This document shows, one piece after another, positions 1 through 8,883 of a stretch of 43,151 nucleotides of DNA. Below the pieces are notes generated by a model that was not told where the DNA came from, did no database searches, and saw nothing but the letters and a program-made list of their open reading frames with translations. Positions within the stretch are counted from its first letter, which is position 1. Every line of letters begins with the position of its first letter. This DNA comes from Actinocrinis sp046724665 (GTDB lineage Bacteria; Actinomycetota; Actinomycetes; Streptomycetales; Catenulisporaceae). The translations under genes were made by a program, and so were the position numbers. Where the stretch lies: contig JBKOWZ010000095.1 of assembly GCA_046724665.1 (NCBI GenBank), positions 1-43,151 on the forward strand. The letters run 5' to 3'.

Positions 1-13
1 CTGGTTCGATCAT

Positions 14-131
14 GTTGCGGCGGTCACAGCGGCGGGGAAACGCCCGGTCCCATCCCGAACCCGGAAGCTAAGCCCGCCAGCGCCGAGGGTACTGCCGGGG
101 CCACCCGGCGGGAGAGCAGGACACCGCCGCA
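14..131 (+). rRNA. rrf: 5S ribosomal RNA
   Basis: The sequence carries the actinobacterial 5S core: GGGGAAACGCCCGGTCCCAT, then CGAACCCGGAAGCTAAGCC, then GCCGAGGGTACTGCC and GGGAGAGCAGGAC. The 5' end (GTTGCGGCGG) pairs with the 3' end (CCGCCGCacAAC) to form helix I. The exact termini are uncertain by a few bases. Only 13 bases precede it, presumably the end of the 23S-5S spacer, so the window begins inside an rRNA operon. Confidence 0.95.
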
Positions 132-152
132 CAACAAACCAACAGCAACACA

Positions 153-194
153 CAGCCAGGGCCCGACACCAGCAACGGTGACGGGCCCTGGCTG
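153..194 (+). terminator. rRNA operon terminator hairpin
   Basis: A perfect 13-bp stem (CAGCCAGGGCCCG at 153-165 with CGGGCCCTGGCTG at 182-194) encloses a 16-nt loop, about 20 bp after the 5S gene. There is no T run after the stem, which is usual for high-GC actinobacteria. It is the most stable hairpin of the rRNA tail and fits transcription termination of the rrn operon. Confidence 0.8.
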
Positions 195-403
195 CATTCA
201 AGAACCGAAACCACCCACCGCCCGCGGCACCAGCCCCCAGCACACACAACACAACCAGGACCCACAACCCACAACGGTGACGGGCCCGACTGCGTTCAGG
301 GCCGAACCGCGTGTGACTCCGGCCCCCAGCGCGCACAACACAGCTCGGGCCCGACACCAACACCGATACCAACCACGGTGACGGGACCCGGCTGCGTGCA
401 GGA

Positions 404-425
404 CCGAAACCGTCTGTGGTTTCGG
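404..425. terminator. Hairpin between convergent transcription units
   Basis: A perfect 8-bp stem (CCGAAACC at 404-411, GGTTTCGG at 418-425) has a 6-nt loop. It lies between the rRNA tail on the plus strand and the 3' end of the minus-strand DUF58 operon at 490, so it could stop transcription from either side. Confidence 0.5.
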
Positions 426-489
426 CCCTCAGTCGTATGGCGTCCAGGTGCTTCACGCTGCTGGTGAGCAGACGAAGGCACGCTACGGG

Positions 490-1905
490 CTAAAGGCGGC
501 CAGCTGCCTTCAACGCGAGATAAGCATCGGCGAGCGCGGGGGCGAAGCGTTCGGGCACCGCATCGACCACGTGGACACCGTGGCGACCCAACTCGGCGGC
601 TGTCTGGCGCCTCGTGGTCAATGCGAGTTCCGCCGAGGCCGCCGCGAACACCGCGTCTGCGTCGCCGCGTGCGCCGGCGAGTTCCGCGATACGGGGGTCG
701 GCGACTGACGCCACGATCACGTTGTGGCGGCTCGTCAGGCGCTTGACCTGCGGCAGCAGCCCCTGGTCGATCGCGGCCGCATCGATGCTGGTGAGCAACA
801 CCACCAGGGACCGTCGGCGAACCCGCTTCGACAGGTGCGCGACCAGGCCCTCCGCGTTCAACTCGATCAGCGACGGTTCGAGACCTGCCATCGCATCGCT
901 GAACAGCGCCAGCGTACGGCCCGGCAGCGCGCCCGCGACCGACGCGCGCAGCTGCTGGTCGTAGGCCAGGAGGTCCACGCGGTCACCCGCCCTCGTCGCC
1001 AGCGCCGTCAGCAGCAGCGCCGCGTCGATCGCCGAGTCGAGGCGCGGGACGTCGCCGACTCGGCCGGCTGAGGTGCGGCTCGTGTCCAGCACGACCACCA
1101 CGTGACGGTCACGCTCCGGCCGCCAGGTGCGCACCACCACGTCGTTGCGGCGCGCCGTGGCTCGCCAGTCAATCGAGCGCACATCGTCGCCTACCACGTA
1201 CTCGCGTAGGGAATCGAACTCACTCCCCTGGCCGCGCACCAGCACCGGCGTGCGGCCATCCGTCTCGTGCAGCTGCGCCAGGCGCGACGGCAGGTGCTTG
1301 CGGCTCTCGAACGGCGGCAACACGCGCAGGCGCCACGGGACCTCGTACGACGCCTGCCTCCCGGCCAGGCCGAGCGGACCGAGCGAGCGCACGGTCACTC
1401 GCTCGGGCGACCTGTCACCGCGACGCGTCGGGACGAGGGGCGTGTCGATCTGCTGCGTCTCGCTTGGTCCGAGGAACAATGCGTGGCGCGGCTCCTTGGG
1501 AAGCTCGGAGACCTGACGCGGTGTCCGCGCCTGGGGGACGTTGCCCGCGCTCGGTGTCCACGCGTCACGTAGTACGCCGCGCAGCGGGCGGGGGCCCTCG
1601 TTCGTGATGATCAGATGGACCGTTGCGCTCTCGCCCAGCCTGACTGTCGTATTTCCGCCCCGACGCAGGGCCAGGTCACGCAACGAGCCCGCACGGATTG
1701 CGTCTGTGGCGATCGCGCAGCCGAGCGCTGCCTCGAACGCCACGATTCCTGCCCAGCCCGGCGCGTGGAATGCGCCCGCGACCATGCCGACAACTACCGA
1801 GCCCGCCGCGGCGATCGCGCCGGTTCGGCCGGTCAGGGCCAGGCTGCTGCGGCCGACTCGGGAGGTCTGCGCGGCCGGCTGGGAGCCGGTGGATTGGAGA
1901 CTCAT
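490..1905 (-). CDS. DUF58 domain protein with vWA-like fold
   Basis: A protein of about 471 aa. The N-terminus has two hydrophobic segments (LTGRTGAIAAAGSVVVGMVAG, then a second near AGIVAFEAALGCAIA), followed by a cytoplasmic region. The DUF58 signature GDDVRSIDWRATARRNDVVV and the next strand VVVVLDTSRTS are clear. The DTS triad resembles the metal-site DxS of von Willebrand A folds. Such proteins are partners of MoxR AAA+ ATPases, which stand next to them in many bacteria; their substrates are mostly unknown. I placed the start at the ATG at 1905 because upstream in-frame codons overlap moxR, which ends 13 bp earlier. It is the last gene of a five-gene minus-strand operon. Confidence 0.93.
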   Translation of the reverse strand: MSLQSTGSQPAAQTSRVGRSSLALTGRTGAIAAAGSVVVGMVAGAFHAPGWAGIVAFEAALGCAIATDAIRAGSLRDLALRRGGNTTVRLGESATVHLIITNEGPRPLRGVLRDAWTPSAGNVPQARTPRQVSELPKEPRHALFLGPSETQQIDTPLVPTRRGDRSPERVTVRSLGPLGLAGRQASYEVPWRLRVLPPFESRKHLPSRLAQLHETDGRTPVLVRGQGSEFDSLREYVVGDDVRSIDWRATARRNDVVVRTWRPERDRHVVVVLDTSRTSAGRVGDVPRLDSAIDAALLLTALATRAGDRVDLLAYDQQLRASVAGALPGRTLALFSDAMAGLEPSLIELNAEGLVAHLSKRVRRRSLVVLLTSIDAAAIDQGLLPQVKRLTSRHNVIVASVADPRIAELAGARGDADAVFAAASAELALTTRRQTAAELGRHGVHVVDAVPERFAPALADAYLALKAAGRL

Positions 1906-1918
1906 CGCGACTGGATCG

Positions 1919-2941
1919 CTAACGCGGGACGGCGACGGTGCCGAGTACGCCGTCGATGACCGCGTCGGTCGATACGCCCTCAAGCTCGCTCTCCGGGCGC
2001 AGCCGCACGCGATGGCGAAGAACTGGTCGAGCGAGTGCCTTAACGTCGTCCGGACTCACGTAGTCACGCCCGGACAGCCAAGCCCATGCCCGTGACGCAG
2101 CGAGCAGCGCGGTACCGCCGCGAGGCGACACGCCGACGGACAGCGCTGGGGCACTGCGCGTCGCCCTTACGACATCCGCGATGTAGCCAAGCACCTCCGG
2201 CGTAACTGTCACCGTGCGTACGGCGTTACGCGCCGCCTCGATGTCGGCCTGCCCCGCGACCGGCCGTACACCCGCCGCTGCGAGCTGGCGGGGGTCAAAG
2301 CCGTCCGCGTGCCTGCGCAGGACCGCGATCTCCTCGTCCCGGCTGGGTAGCGGAAGATTCAGCTTGAGCAGGAAGCGGTCGAGCTGCGCCTCAGGCAGCG
2401 GATACGTGCCCTCGAACTCCAGCGGGTTCTGCGTCGCCGCGACGACGAACGGCACCGGCAGAAGGCGCGGCTTGCCGTCCACGGTGACCTGTCGCTCCTC
2501 CATGCTCTCCAGCAGCGCGGCCTGCGTCTTCGGCGGAGTGCGGTTGATCTCGTCGGCCAGCAGCAGGTTCGTGAACACCGGACCCTCGCGGAACGAGAAC
2601 TCGGCGGTGCGCGTGTCGAAGACCAGGGATCCGGTCACGTCGCCGGGCATCAGATCCGGGGTGAACTGCACCCGCTTCGAGTCCAGCGACAACGCCGCCG
2701 CCAGCGACCGCACCAGCAGCGTCTTCGCGACGCCCGGCACACCCTCGAGCAACACATGGCCCTGGCACAGCAGCGCGATCACCATCCCGGTGACCGCCGC
2801 GTCCTGCCCCACGACCGCCTTCGCCACCTCCGCCCGCACCGCTTGCAGCGAGCGGCGCGCCTCCTCTGCCTGCGGCGTCGGCACGGCCACCGTGCCCACG
2901 GTCGCGGCGGCTTCGGAAACTGCGGTCTCGGATTCGGTCAC
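1919..2941 (-). CDS. moxR: MoxR family AAA+ ATPase
   Basis: About 340 aa. Walker A is GVPGVAKT, Walker B is LLADEINR followed by TPPKTQAALLESMEE, and sensor 1 is the ATQNP stretch. The arginine-rich region LPEAQLDRFLLKL and the C-terminal lid (SVGVSPRGGTALLAASRAWA) follow. MoxR ATPases act as chaperones that remodel or activate partner proteins, commonly the vWA/DUF58 protein encoded beside them. The start is the GTG at 2941 (VTESETAVSE), whose GTGA overlaps the stop of the upstream DUF4350 gene, implying translational coupling. Longer upstream reading in this frame lies inside the DUF4350 gene and is not credible. Confidence 0.96.
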   Translation of the reverse strand: MTESETAVSEAAATVGTVAVPTPQAEEARRSLQAVRAEVAKAVVGQDAAVTGMVIALLCQGHVLLEGVPGVAKTLLVRSLAAALSLDSKRVQFTPDLMPGDVTGSLVFDTRTAEFSFREGPVFTNLLLADEINRTPPKTQAALLESMEERQVTVDGKPRLLPVPFVVAATQNPLEFEGTYPLPEAQLDRFLLKLNLPLPSRDEEIAVLRRHADGFDPRQLAAAGVRPVAGQADIEAARNAVRTVTVTPEVLGYIADVVRATRSAPALSVGVSPRGGTALLAASRAWAWLSGRDYVSPDDVKALARPVLRHRVRLRPESELEGVSTDAVIDGVLGTVAVPR

Positions 2942-4227
2942 GATGACCGGACCTCCTGTTCCAGTTGGTCGAGGCGGTCCGCGAGTCGGACCAGTTCCGC
3001 TTCGGACTGCGGTGCCTCGCTCGCGAGCAGCTCGGCGATCGATTCCTCGGTGACCCGTAACCGCGCGGCCACCGGCCCGACCAACACCGACGGGTCCGCG
3101 TGCGCACGAGCCGCCGGAACGCCGAAGTATCCGGCCAGCCGGCCCGCGGTCGCCTTGCGTAACAACTCGGCCGCGCGGCCGTGGGCGTCGGCGCGCCGGT
3201 AGAGCCGCGCGTGCCCCTCGACGGTTTCCGCCGCGCGCACGGTCACCGGCAGTTGCTCGGTGACCACCGCGCCGAGGCGGCGGCCACGCCAGTAGGCGGT
3301 AAGCAGCACCGCGATGAGCAGTTGGAGCAGCGCCCACCAGATCCAGGTCGGCATCAAGCTGGTCAGCGTCGGCTGACTCGAGCCCGACCCGCCGCCGCCT
3401 CCACCTCCGCCGCCGCCCGCCCGGATCGTGGTCGTGCTCCCCGGCTCCGGCCGGTTCTGGCCCGAACCGCAGGTCGCGCCGCCACAGTTGTTCAGCGAGG
3501 GATCCGGGATGAACGACGGGGCGAACCAGACCAGCTTCGAATGCGCGCCGAAGAGCCGCAGCGCCAGCGCCGCGTTACCGGCCGACGCGAGGCGATCGTT
3601 CTCGAAGAACGTGGTCGAGCTCACGGCTACGGCGTCGGACGTGCCCTGGCCGCTGTACACCAGCGTGGGTGCGCCGCCGACCGGGTAACAGCCGACGACG
3701 GCGTTATCCGTCGAGCTAACGGTGAAAGTCACCGCGCTGGTGTGCAGGTCCACGCTTCCGGCCGCGAGTGCGTCAGGCTGTGTGCACGACGGCTGTACCG
3801 GCGCGGTGACGGCGTACGCGAGCCTGCTGACGCTTACGTTCGGCATGAACGCGGTAACCGTGACCGCGTCATTGTTCAGGATGATGATCCGTCCGAATCC
3901 GGCACTGACCAGCCGATCCAGCGCCAGCACGCTGGGGCGCTCGTCATCGCTGATCACGAGCGTCGCGTCTGGGCTCGCGAAGGAAAGGACGACATCGAGG
4001 TGCCGCACCGGGTAATAGGCGACGCCTCGCTGTCCAAGCAGGTTGAGCAGCGCGGAACTGCTTGTCGGTTCAAGCAGCGTAGAAGTGTCCACGGACGCGC
4101 TCGGGCTGGGCGTCGTGTCGGCGTAGGCCGGTGTTGCTGCGGTAACAGCGAGCGCTGTCGCACAGCATGCGGCGGCGCGGCGCGCTGCTATCGACGCTCG
4201 GGAACCCGGAATCGGGAGAAGCCTCAC
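2938..4227 (-). CDS. DUF4350 domain membrane protein
   Basis: 429 aa. Residues 1-37 form a signal peptide ending near ATPAYA-DT. A DUF4350-type extracytoplasmic domain follows (LLNLLGQRGVAYYPVRHLDVV, then ATLVISDDE), with Cys residues that could form disulfides. A ten-glycine run precedes one transmembrane helix (WIWWALLQLLIAVLLTAYW). The cytoplasmic tail ends in acidic, helical sequence. In many actinobacteria DUF4350 proteins are encoded with DUF4129, MoxR and DUF58, and they are thought to form an envelope complex of unknown function. It overlaps both neighbours by 4 bp (ATGA upstream, GTGA downstream). The glycine run is coded by mixed GGC/GGN codons. Confidence 0.92.
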   Translation of the reverse strand: MRLLPIPGSRASIAARRAAACCATALAVTAATPAYADTTPSPSASVDTSTLLEPTSSSALLNLLGQRGVAYYPVRHLDVVLSFASPDATLVISDDERPSVLALDRLVSAGFGRIIILNNDAVTVTAFMPNVSVSRLAYAVTAPVQPSCTQPDALAAGSVDLHTSAVTFTVSSTDNAVVGCYPVGGAPTLVYSGQGTSDAVAVSSTTFFENDRLASAGNAALALRLFGAHSKLVWFAPSFIPDPSLNNCGGATCGSGQNRPEPGSTTTIRAGGGGGGGGGGSGSSQPTLTSLMPTWIWWALLQLLIAVLLTAYWRGRRLGAVVTEQLPVTVRAAETVEGHARLYRRADAHGRAAELLRKATAGRLAGYFGVPAARAHADPSVLVGPVAARLRVTEESIAELLASEAPQSEAELVRLADRLDQLEQEVRSS

Positions 4228-4922
4228 CGTGGGCCGCCCGGAATCGTGGGCGCGATCGCGGTGGTCAGCTGGAGCGTGCCCGGCGTCTCGGTCCGGACCA
4301 AGTCGTCAACGCTGCTGATCACGGCGTACGCGTCGGCCGTGCCCACGTACTTGCCGTACTCGACTTCGTCGAAAGCACGCGCGGCTGCTTCGAGGATCGC
4401 GCGGTGCGGGGGCAGGATCGCTCCGGCGTCGCGTGCGGCCTCGTCCGCGGTACGGTCCGCGCGCTCCGGCAACAAGCCGCGCTCGTCGAGGGTGGCTATC
4501 ACGGCACGGAACCGCTCGCGGATCGCCTCGGCCCAATCTCCGGCAGCGGCCGCGAGCTCGGCGTCACGGCGGTGACGTGCGGCTCCGGTCAGTATCTCGT
4601 CGGCCGCGCCTGCGGTAGTCGCCTTCTTCGTACTGTCCGACTTTCGCTTCTTCGAGGTGCGTGGCCGGCCGAGCCAGCGCAGGAACAGCAGCAGCGCGAT
4701 CGCGAGAAGGATGATCGCAAGTACGATCAACGCGATCGTCAGACCGTGGTTGGACGAACTCGCATGCGAGGGTGGCGGGGGCGACGGCGTGGCCGTGGAC
4801 GGCGACGGACTCGGCGACGCGGGTATGCGGTGGTACTCGGGCTTTGACAGCTCCTGGATCGCCAACTGCCGCGCCTGCTCGCTGGTGACGGTCACCGGCG
4901 TGTCGGCACGCGCCACGGTCAC
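4224..4922 (-). CDS. DUF4129 domain protein
   Basis: About 232 aa. A short extracytoplasmic N-terminus (SEQARQLAIQELSKPEYHRI, then a Ser/Pro-rich linker) is followed by one transmembrane helix (LTIALIVLAIILLAIALLLFL). The cytoplasmic DUF4129 domain contains the typical GDWAEAIRERFRAVIATLDERGLL and the terminal FDEVEYGKYVGTADAYAVI, both hallmarks of the family. The start is the GTG at 4922, whose GTGA overlaps the stop of the upstream gene. DUF4129 is often fused to transglutaminase-like domains in other bacteria; here only the DUF4129 part is present. Its place in the MoxR operon is the usual actinobacterial one. Confidence 0.93.
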   Translation of the reverse strand: MTVARADTPVTVTSEQARQLAIQELSKPEYHRIPASPSPSPSTATPSPPPPSHASSSNHGLTIALIVLAIILLAIALLLFLRWLGRPRTSKKRKSDSTKKATTAGAADEILTGAARHRRDAELAAAAGDWAEAIRERFRAVIATLDERGLLPERADRTADEAARDAGAILPPHRAILEAAARAFDEVEYGKYVGTADAYAVISSVDDLVRTETPGTLQLTTAIAPTIPGGPR

Positions 4923-6025
4923 CGCCCCTTCCCGTTGCCGTTGCTCCGGGCGACACGCGCCCAGGCGATGCGGATGTCGAGGCCCTCCCTGCGGAAACGC
5001 CGGTCCACGTACAGCATCGCCGCCGTCGCGGCACGGAACGGCGCGGTGAGCACCTGAGCCAGCGCGACCAGTGCGATGTAGCCGGCTAGCCACCAGTACG
5101 TCGCGCCGGCCACGGGCGCCCCGTTGAGCAGGTCGCCGACACCGTGGACGGAGCCAATGTAGTACTGGCAGATAAGCAGCGGCACGACAACGGCCATCGC
5201 GATGACGAGCCCAAGCAGCGTGACCCACAACGTGCGCCACCGGCCTCGCGCCGCGAGCCTGCGGGAGCGGCCGAGCGCCGCAAAGCCGCGCGTACGTTCG
5301 AGGGCGGCGACGGGTGCCGCCACGGCCCAATCGGCGGTGAGCCACGCGCAGATCGGAACGCCGACCATGGTCAGGAGCGCCAGCACGCCGCCGAGGCCGC
5401 CCTGCGGGTCGTTGGCGATCGCGAGCGTGGTCATGGCGTACAGGACGAGCAGGATCAAGCGCGGCAGGCTCGCGACGAGAGCGATGAGCGACAGACGCGC
5501 GACCAGGGCGCGGGCTTCCGGGGTTCGGTGCGTCGGCGTGCTGTTTGTCCCGTCTCCGTCTACGTACCGTTTGACCGGTTCGGCGATCAGTCCGGCTATC
5601 ACGGTCACGGCGATGCCTGAGAACACGATGGGCATGAACGTGTTCACCACATCCAGGCCGAAGGTACCCGCGTCGCTGGTGCGGCCATACCGCACGATCG
5701 TGGTACCGAATATGTCCGTCGTAATGAGCGGATGCACGCGTGCCGCCTCGGCGACAGCGGCGTCGAACACCCACGTGAACGCGAAGTCGGCCAGGGCCAG
5801 TGCGGTAACCAGGAGCGATGCCCAGCCCAGCAGCGCGGTCGGCACGGCGCGTACCGCACCGATCGCCCCGTCGATCAGCTCCAGTGCGTTAAGCGGCCGC
5901 AGCGGGATCGGCCGCAGACTGGTCCGGCCGCGTACCTCCGGCTGCGTTGGGGCAGCGCGGACCGGGCTGGTGCCCTTCGGCGCGGAAGCGCCGGGCGCGG
6001 CCCAGGCCGCGGGTAGCTCTGGCAT
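4919..6025 (-). CDS. Multi-pass membrane protein heading the MoxR operon
   Basis: About 368 aa. A proline-rich cytoplasmic N-terminus of about 40 residues leads to the motif RPIPLRPLNALELIDGAIGA, then roughly six hydrophobic segments. This arrangement resembles membrane proteins annotated as glycerophosphodiester phosphodiesterase membrane-domain-like; no catalytic phosphodiesterase domain is present. The start is the ATG at 6025, preceded by GAGGTGGGGG. It is the first gene of the operon, divergent from mtrA across 177 bp that should hold both promoters. Its stop overlaps the GTG of the DUF4129 gene. The function is unknown. Confidence 0.9.
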   Translation of the reverse strand: MPELPAAWAAPGASAPKGTSPVRAAPTQPEVRGRTSLRPIPLRPLNALELIDGAIGAVRAVPTALLGWASLLVTALALADFAFTWVFDAAVAEAARVHPLITTDIFGTTIVRYGRTSDAGTFGLDVVNTFMPIVFSGIAVTVIAGLIAEPVKRYVDGDGTNSTPTHRTPEARALVARLSLIALVASLPRLILLVLYAMTTLAIANDPQGGLGGVLALLTMVGVPICAWLTADWAVAAPVAALERTRGFAALGRSRRLAARGRWRTLWVTLLGLVIAMAVVVPLLICQYYIGSVHGVGDLLNGAPVAGATYWWLAGYIALVALAQVLTAPFRAATAAMLYVDRRFRREGLDIRIAWARVARSNGNGKGR

Positions 6026-6165
6026 CCCCCACCTCGTCCGTGGCCCTCGCGTGCCCCTCCCCGAAGCAGATCCACATCCTGCCACGCGAGGCCCCTGCCG
6101 GGCCACCGCTGCCCCGGCAGCGGCAACGCCCAGGACGCCCCGCGAAGAGCCCTCGTTGGCCGAAA

Positions 6166-6202
6166 TTGCCACGCGGCGGCGGAATGATGCGAAGATGACG
6201 GC
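6166..6202 (+). promoter_or_regulatory. Candidate leaderless promoter of mtrA
   Basis: TTGCCA (6166-6171) is followed after 19 bp by GAAGAT (6191-6196), which lies exactly 6 nt before the mtrA ATG. There is no Shine-Dalgarno sequence. With an actinobacterial -10 of the type nAnnnT, transcription would begin at or next to the A of the ATG. Confidence 0.45.
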
Positions 6203-6880
6203 ATGAAGGGACGTGTGCTCATCGTCGATGACGACACCGCGCTGGCCGAAATGCTCGGTATCGTGCTGCGCGGCGAGGGCTTCGAGACCGCGGCGGTGGC
6301 CGACGGCGATCGGGCGTTCGGCGCCTTCCGGGAGTTCAAGCCGGACCTGGTGCTGCTCGACCTGATGCTGCCCGGCCGGGACGGCATCGACGTGTGCCGG
6401 CAGATCCGCGCGGAGTCCGGCGTCCCGATCGTGATGCTCACCGCGAAGAGCGACACCGTGGACGTGGTGGTCGGCCTCGAGTCAGGCGCCGACGACTACG
6501 TCATCAAGCCGTTCAAGCCGAAGGAACTGGTGGCGCGGGTCCGGGCGCGGCTGCGCCGGGCCGACGAGCCCAAGCCGGAGACGCTGAACATCGGCGATCT
6601 GTCCATCGACGTGGCCGGGCACTCGGTCAAGCGCGGCGGTGAGTCCATCGCGCTGACCCCGCTCGAGTTCGACCTGCTGGTAGCGCTGGCGCGCAAGCCC
6701 TGGCAGGTGTTCACCCGCGAGGTGCTGCTCGAGCAGGTCTGGGGTTACCGGCACGCCGCCGACACGCGCCTTGTCAACGTGCACGTGCAGCGGCTGCGCT
6801 CGAAGATCGAGCACGACCCGGAGAAGCCGGAGATCGTGATCACCGTGCGCGGAGTCGGCTACAAGGCCGGCCCGGCCTGA
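6203..6880 (+). CDS. mtrA: MtrA response regulator (OmpR family)
   Basis: 225 aa, the usual length. The receiver domain spans residues 1-115, with the acidic pocket at D9-D11, phosphoacceptor D53 in LLDLMLPGRDG, T80 and K102 (IKPF). A winged-helix DNA-binding domain occupies about 130-225 (ALTPLEFDLLVALARKPWQV; the recognition helix lies in RLVNVHVQRLRSKIE). MtrA is the essential or near-essential actinobacterial regulator of cell-wall remodelling, cell division and, in Streptomyces, development. It is phosphorylated by MtrB, encoded 122 bp downstream. The match to MtrA is very close, so the assignment is firm. No ribosome-binding site precedes the ATG, suggesting a leaderless mRNA. Confidence 0.98.
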   Translation: MKGRVLIVDDDTALAEMLGIVLRGEGFETAAVADGDRAFGAFREFKPDLVLLDLMLPGRDGIDVCRQIRAESGVPIVMLTAKSDTVDVVVGLESGADDYVIKPFKPKELVARVRARLRRADEPKPETLNIGDLSIDVAGHSVKRGGESIALTPLEFDLLVALARKPWQVFTREVLLEQVWGYRHAADTRLVNVHVQRLRSKIEHDPEKPEIVITVRGVGYKAGPA

Positions 6881-7002
6881 CCCGGGGAACCCGAGACGTC
6901 CGATTTGCGTCGCCTTCGAGGTAGTGTCGGTGGCCGCGCTCCCGGCGTGGCTGGCGCGGCGTCGCCGACGCATCGGCGGACAACGGCAGGACCGATGGGG
7001 CC

Positions 7003-8883
7003 ATGGGTACGAGCGTGGGAGTGAGGCTGCGGCGCGCGCTGCGGACGTCGGTCCGCATGCTGCGCGACCTGCCCGCGCGCTGGCGCCGCTCGCTTCAGTT
7101 CCGGGTCATCTCGGTGACCATGGTGCTCTCCCTGGCCGTCGCGGTCGGTCTCGGCTACTTCATCGCACAGCGGGTCGCCGACGGGATCCTGAACACCCGG
7201 CTCGAGTCGGCGAAGGAGCAGGCCATCGCCGGGTTCCAGACCGTGCAGCAGGACTTCTCCGCGGCGAACGTCGATGCCGCCATCGACACCGGGGTGCTGG
7301 CCGAGAGCACCGCCCGCTCGCTGTGTAAGAGCAGCACGCTGTTCCAGGTCGTGGTGACCGCGCGCAAGAACTCGGACAACTACTCCTTCCCCGCTGCCTG
7401 CTCGTCGCTGCAACCCGACTCGCTGCCACAGGACCTGCGCGACAAGGTACGCCACGACACCGGCGGCACCGTGTATTACAAGTTCGCGACCGTCGGCTTC
7501 ACGAACCCCCAGGGCCAGGTTGACGCGGTCGTGTACGGCCAGCGGCTGACCGCCACCAACACCACCACGCAGTTCACCGCCGACGTCTTCTTCGTCTTCC
7601 CGCTCACCCAGGACGAGCAGAACCTCCAGCTCGTCGAGCTCTCGCTGGTGATCGCCGGGTTCATCCTGGTGCTCGCGCTGATGGGGATCGCCTGGTTCGT
7701 CTCCAGGCAGGTCGTCATGCCGGTGCGGATGGCCGCCGGGATCGCCGAACGCCTGGCCGCCGGACGGCTCGAGGAACGGATGCGCGTGCGCGGCGAGGAC
7801 GACCTCGCGTCGCTGGCCAACTCCTTCAACAAGATGGCGGCGAACCTCCAGAGCCAGATCCGGCGGCTCGAGGAGCTCTCCCGGGTCCAGCGCCGCTTCG
7901 TCTCCGACGTCTCGCACGAGCTGCGCACCCCGCTGACCACGGTCCGGATGGCCGCCGACCTTATCCACGAGGCGCGCGACTCGTTCGAACCGGCCGTCGC
8001 GCGCTCCGCCGAACTGTTGCAGAACCAGCTCGACCGGTTCGAAGAGCTGCTCGCCGACCTGTTGGAGATCAGCCGCTTCGACGCGGGCGCCGCGATCCTC
8101 GACGCGGAACCGGTTGACCTGCGCGCGCTCATCCAGCGGGTCGTTGACGCCTCCGCGCCGCTGGCCGACCGTAAGGGCAGCGAGGTCGTCGTTAAGGCGC
8201 CGGACGAGCCGTGCGTCGCCGAGGTGGACGCCCGCCGCATCGACCGCATCCTGCGCAACCTGGTAGTGAACGCGATCGAGCACGGCGAGGGCCGCCAGGT
8301 CACCGTCACCGTCGCCGCGTCCGACGACGCGGTGGCCGTCGCCGTGCGCGACTACGGCGTCGGGCTGCGGCCCGGCGAATCCTCGCTGGTGTTCAACCGG
8401 TTCTGGCGCGCCGACCCGGCGCGGGCGCGCACTACCGGCGGCACCGGCCTGGGCCTGGCCATCGCGCTCGAGGACGCCCGGCTGCACCACGGCTGGCTCC
8501 AGGCCTGGGGCGAGCCGGGCGGCGGCTCCCAGTTCCGGCTGACCGTGCCGCGCAACACCCGGATAGAGCTGCTGCGCTCGCCGATCCCGCTGGAGCCGGA
8601 GGACTCGAGCCACCACCTGCGCCAGCGCCGCAGCTCGGTGGCCCCGATGTCCGCCATGGCGGCGACCATCGCGCCACCTGCGCGTCCGAATGGATTAGGC
8701 CCGTCGGATCATCGCACCATTCTCGACGCACATCCTGGCAGCGGCGGCGACGCGGAAGACACCGATCAGACGCCTGACCACGAGCAGCCCACTGCCGCCG
8801 AACGCGTTAACAGCAACGCCGATAACGACGACCTGCGCGACATGATCGGCAGTGACGTGCGTAAGGCGGGTGATCAGGCATGA
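7003..8883 (+). CDS. mtrB: MtrB sensor histidine kinase
   Basis: 626 aa. The first transmembrane helix is at about residues 34-55 (ISVTMVLSLAVAVGLGYFIA), followed by an extracytoplasmic sensor region to about residue 210 and a second helix (LSLVIAGFILVLALMGIAWFV). A HAMP domain follows. The dimerisation/phosphoacceptor box is VSDVSHELRTPLTTVRMAAD, with His near residue 305. The ATPase has N box NLVVNAIEHGEG, G1 DYGVGL and G2 GGTGLGLAIA. The C-terminal ~80 residues are polar and probably disordered. MtrB phosphorylates MtrA, and LpqB is known to modulate MtrB activity. Its ATGA stop overlaps lpqB, so mtrB and lpqB are translationally coupled. Confidence 0.97.
   Translation: MGTSVGVRLRRALRTSVRMLRDLPARWRRSLQFRVISVTMVLSLAVAVGLGYFIAQRVADGILNTRLESAKEQAIAGFQTVQQDFSAANVDAAIDTGVLAESTARSLCKSSTLFQVVVTARKNSDNYSFPAACSSLQPDSLPQDLRDKVRHDTGGTVYYKFATVGFTNPQGQVDAVVYGQRLTATNTTTQFTADVFFVFPLTQDEQNLQLVELSLVIAGFILVLALMGIAWFVSRQVVMPVRMAAGIAERLAAGRLEERMRVRGEDDLASLANSFNKMAANLQSQIRRLEELSRVQRRFVSDVSHELRTPLTTVRMAADLIHEARDSFEPAVARSAELLQNQLDRFEELLADLLEISRFDAGAAILDAEPVDLRALIQRVVDASAPLADRKGSEVVVKAPDEPCVAEVDARRIDRILRNLVVNAIEHGEGRQVTVTVAASDDAVAVAVRDYGVGLRPGESSLVFNRFWRADPARARTTGGTGLGLAIALEDARLHHGWLQAWGEPGGGSQFRLTVPRNTRIELLRSPIPLEPEDSSHHLRQRRSSVAPMSAMAATIAPPARPNGLGPSDHRTILDAHPGSGGDAEDTDQTPDHEQPTAAERVNSNADNDDLRDMIGSDVRKAGDQA

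Larger units (their letters stand above)
151..430. repeat. Three degenerate ~100-bp tandem repeats after the 5S gene
   Basis: The core ACGGTGACGGG-CCC-GCTGC-TTCA-GACCGAA recurs three times, starting near 173, 272 and 373. Each core is followed by a CCCAGC-CACAAC-like tail, giving a period of about 100 bp. Copy 1 contains the perfect terminator stem at 153-194, and copy 3 retains a weaker version of it. No protein gene is visible between the 5S gene and 490. The simplest reading is duplication of the rRNA terminator region. Confidence 0.7.

Noticed and set aside
6859..8616. Long minus-strand open frame (585 codons) opposite mtrB
   Set aside because: It lies wholly antisense to a clear histidine kinase and has Arg/Gly/Val-rich composition with no motif; long antisense frames are common in high-GC coding DNA.
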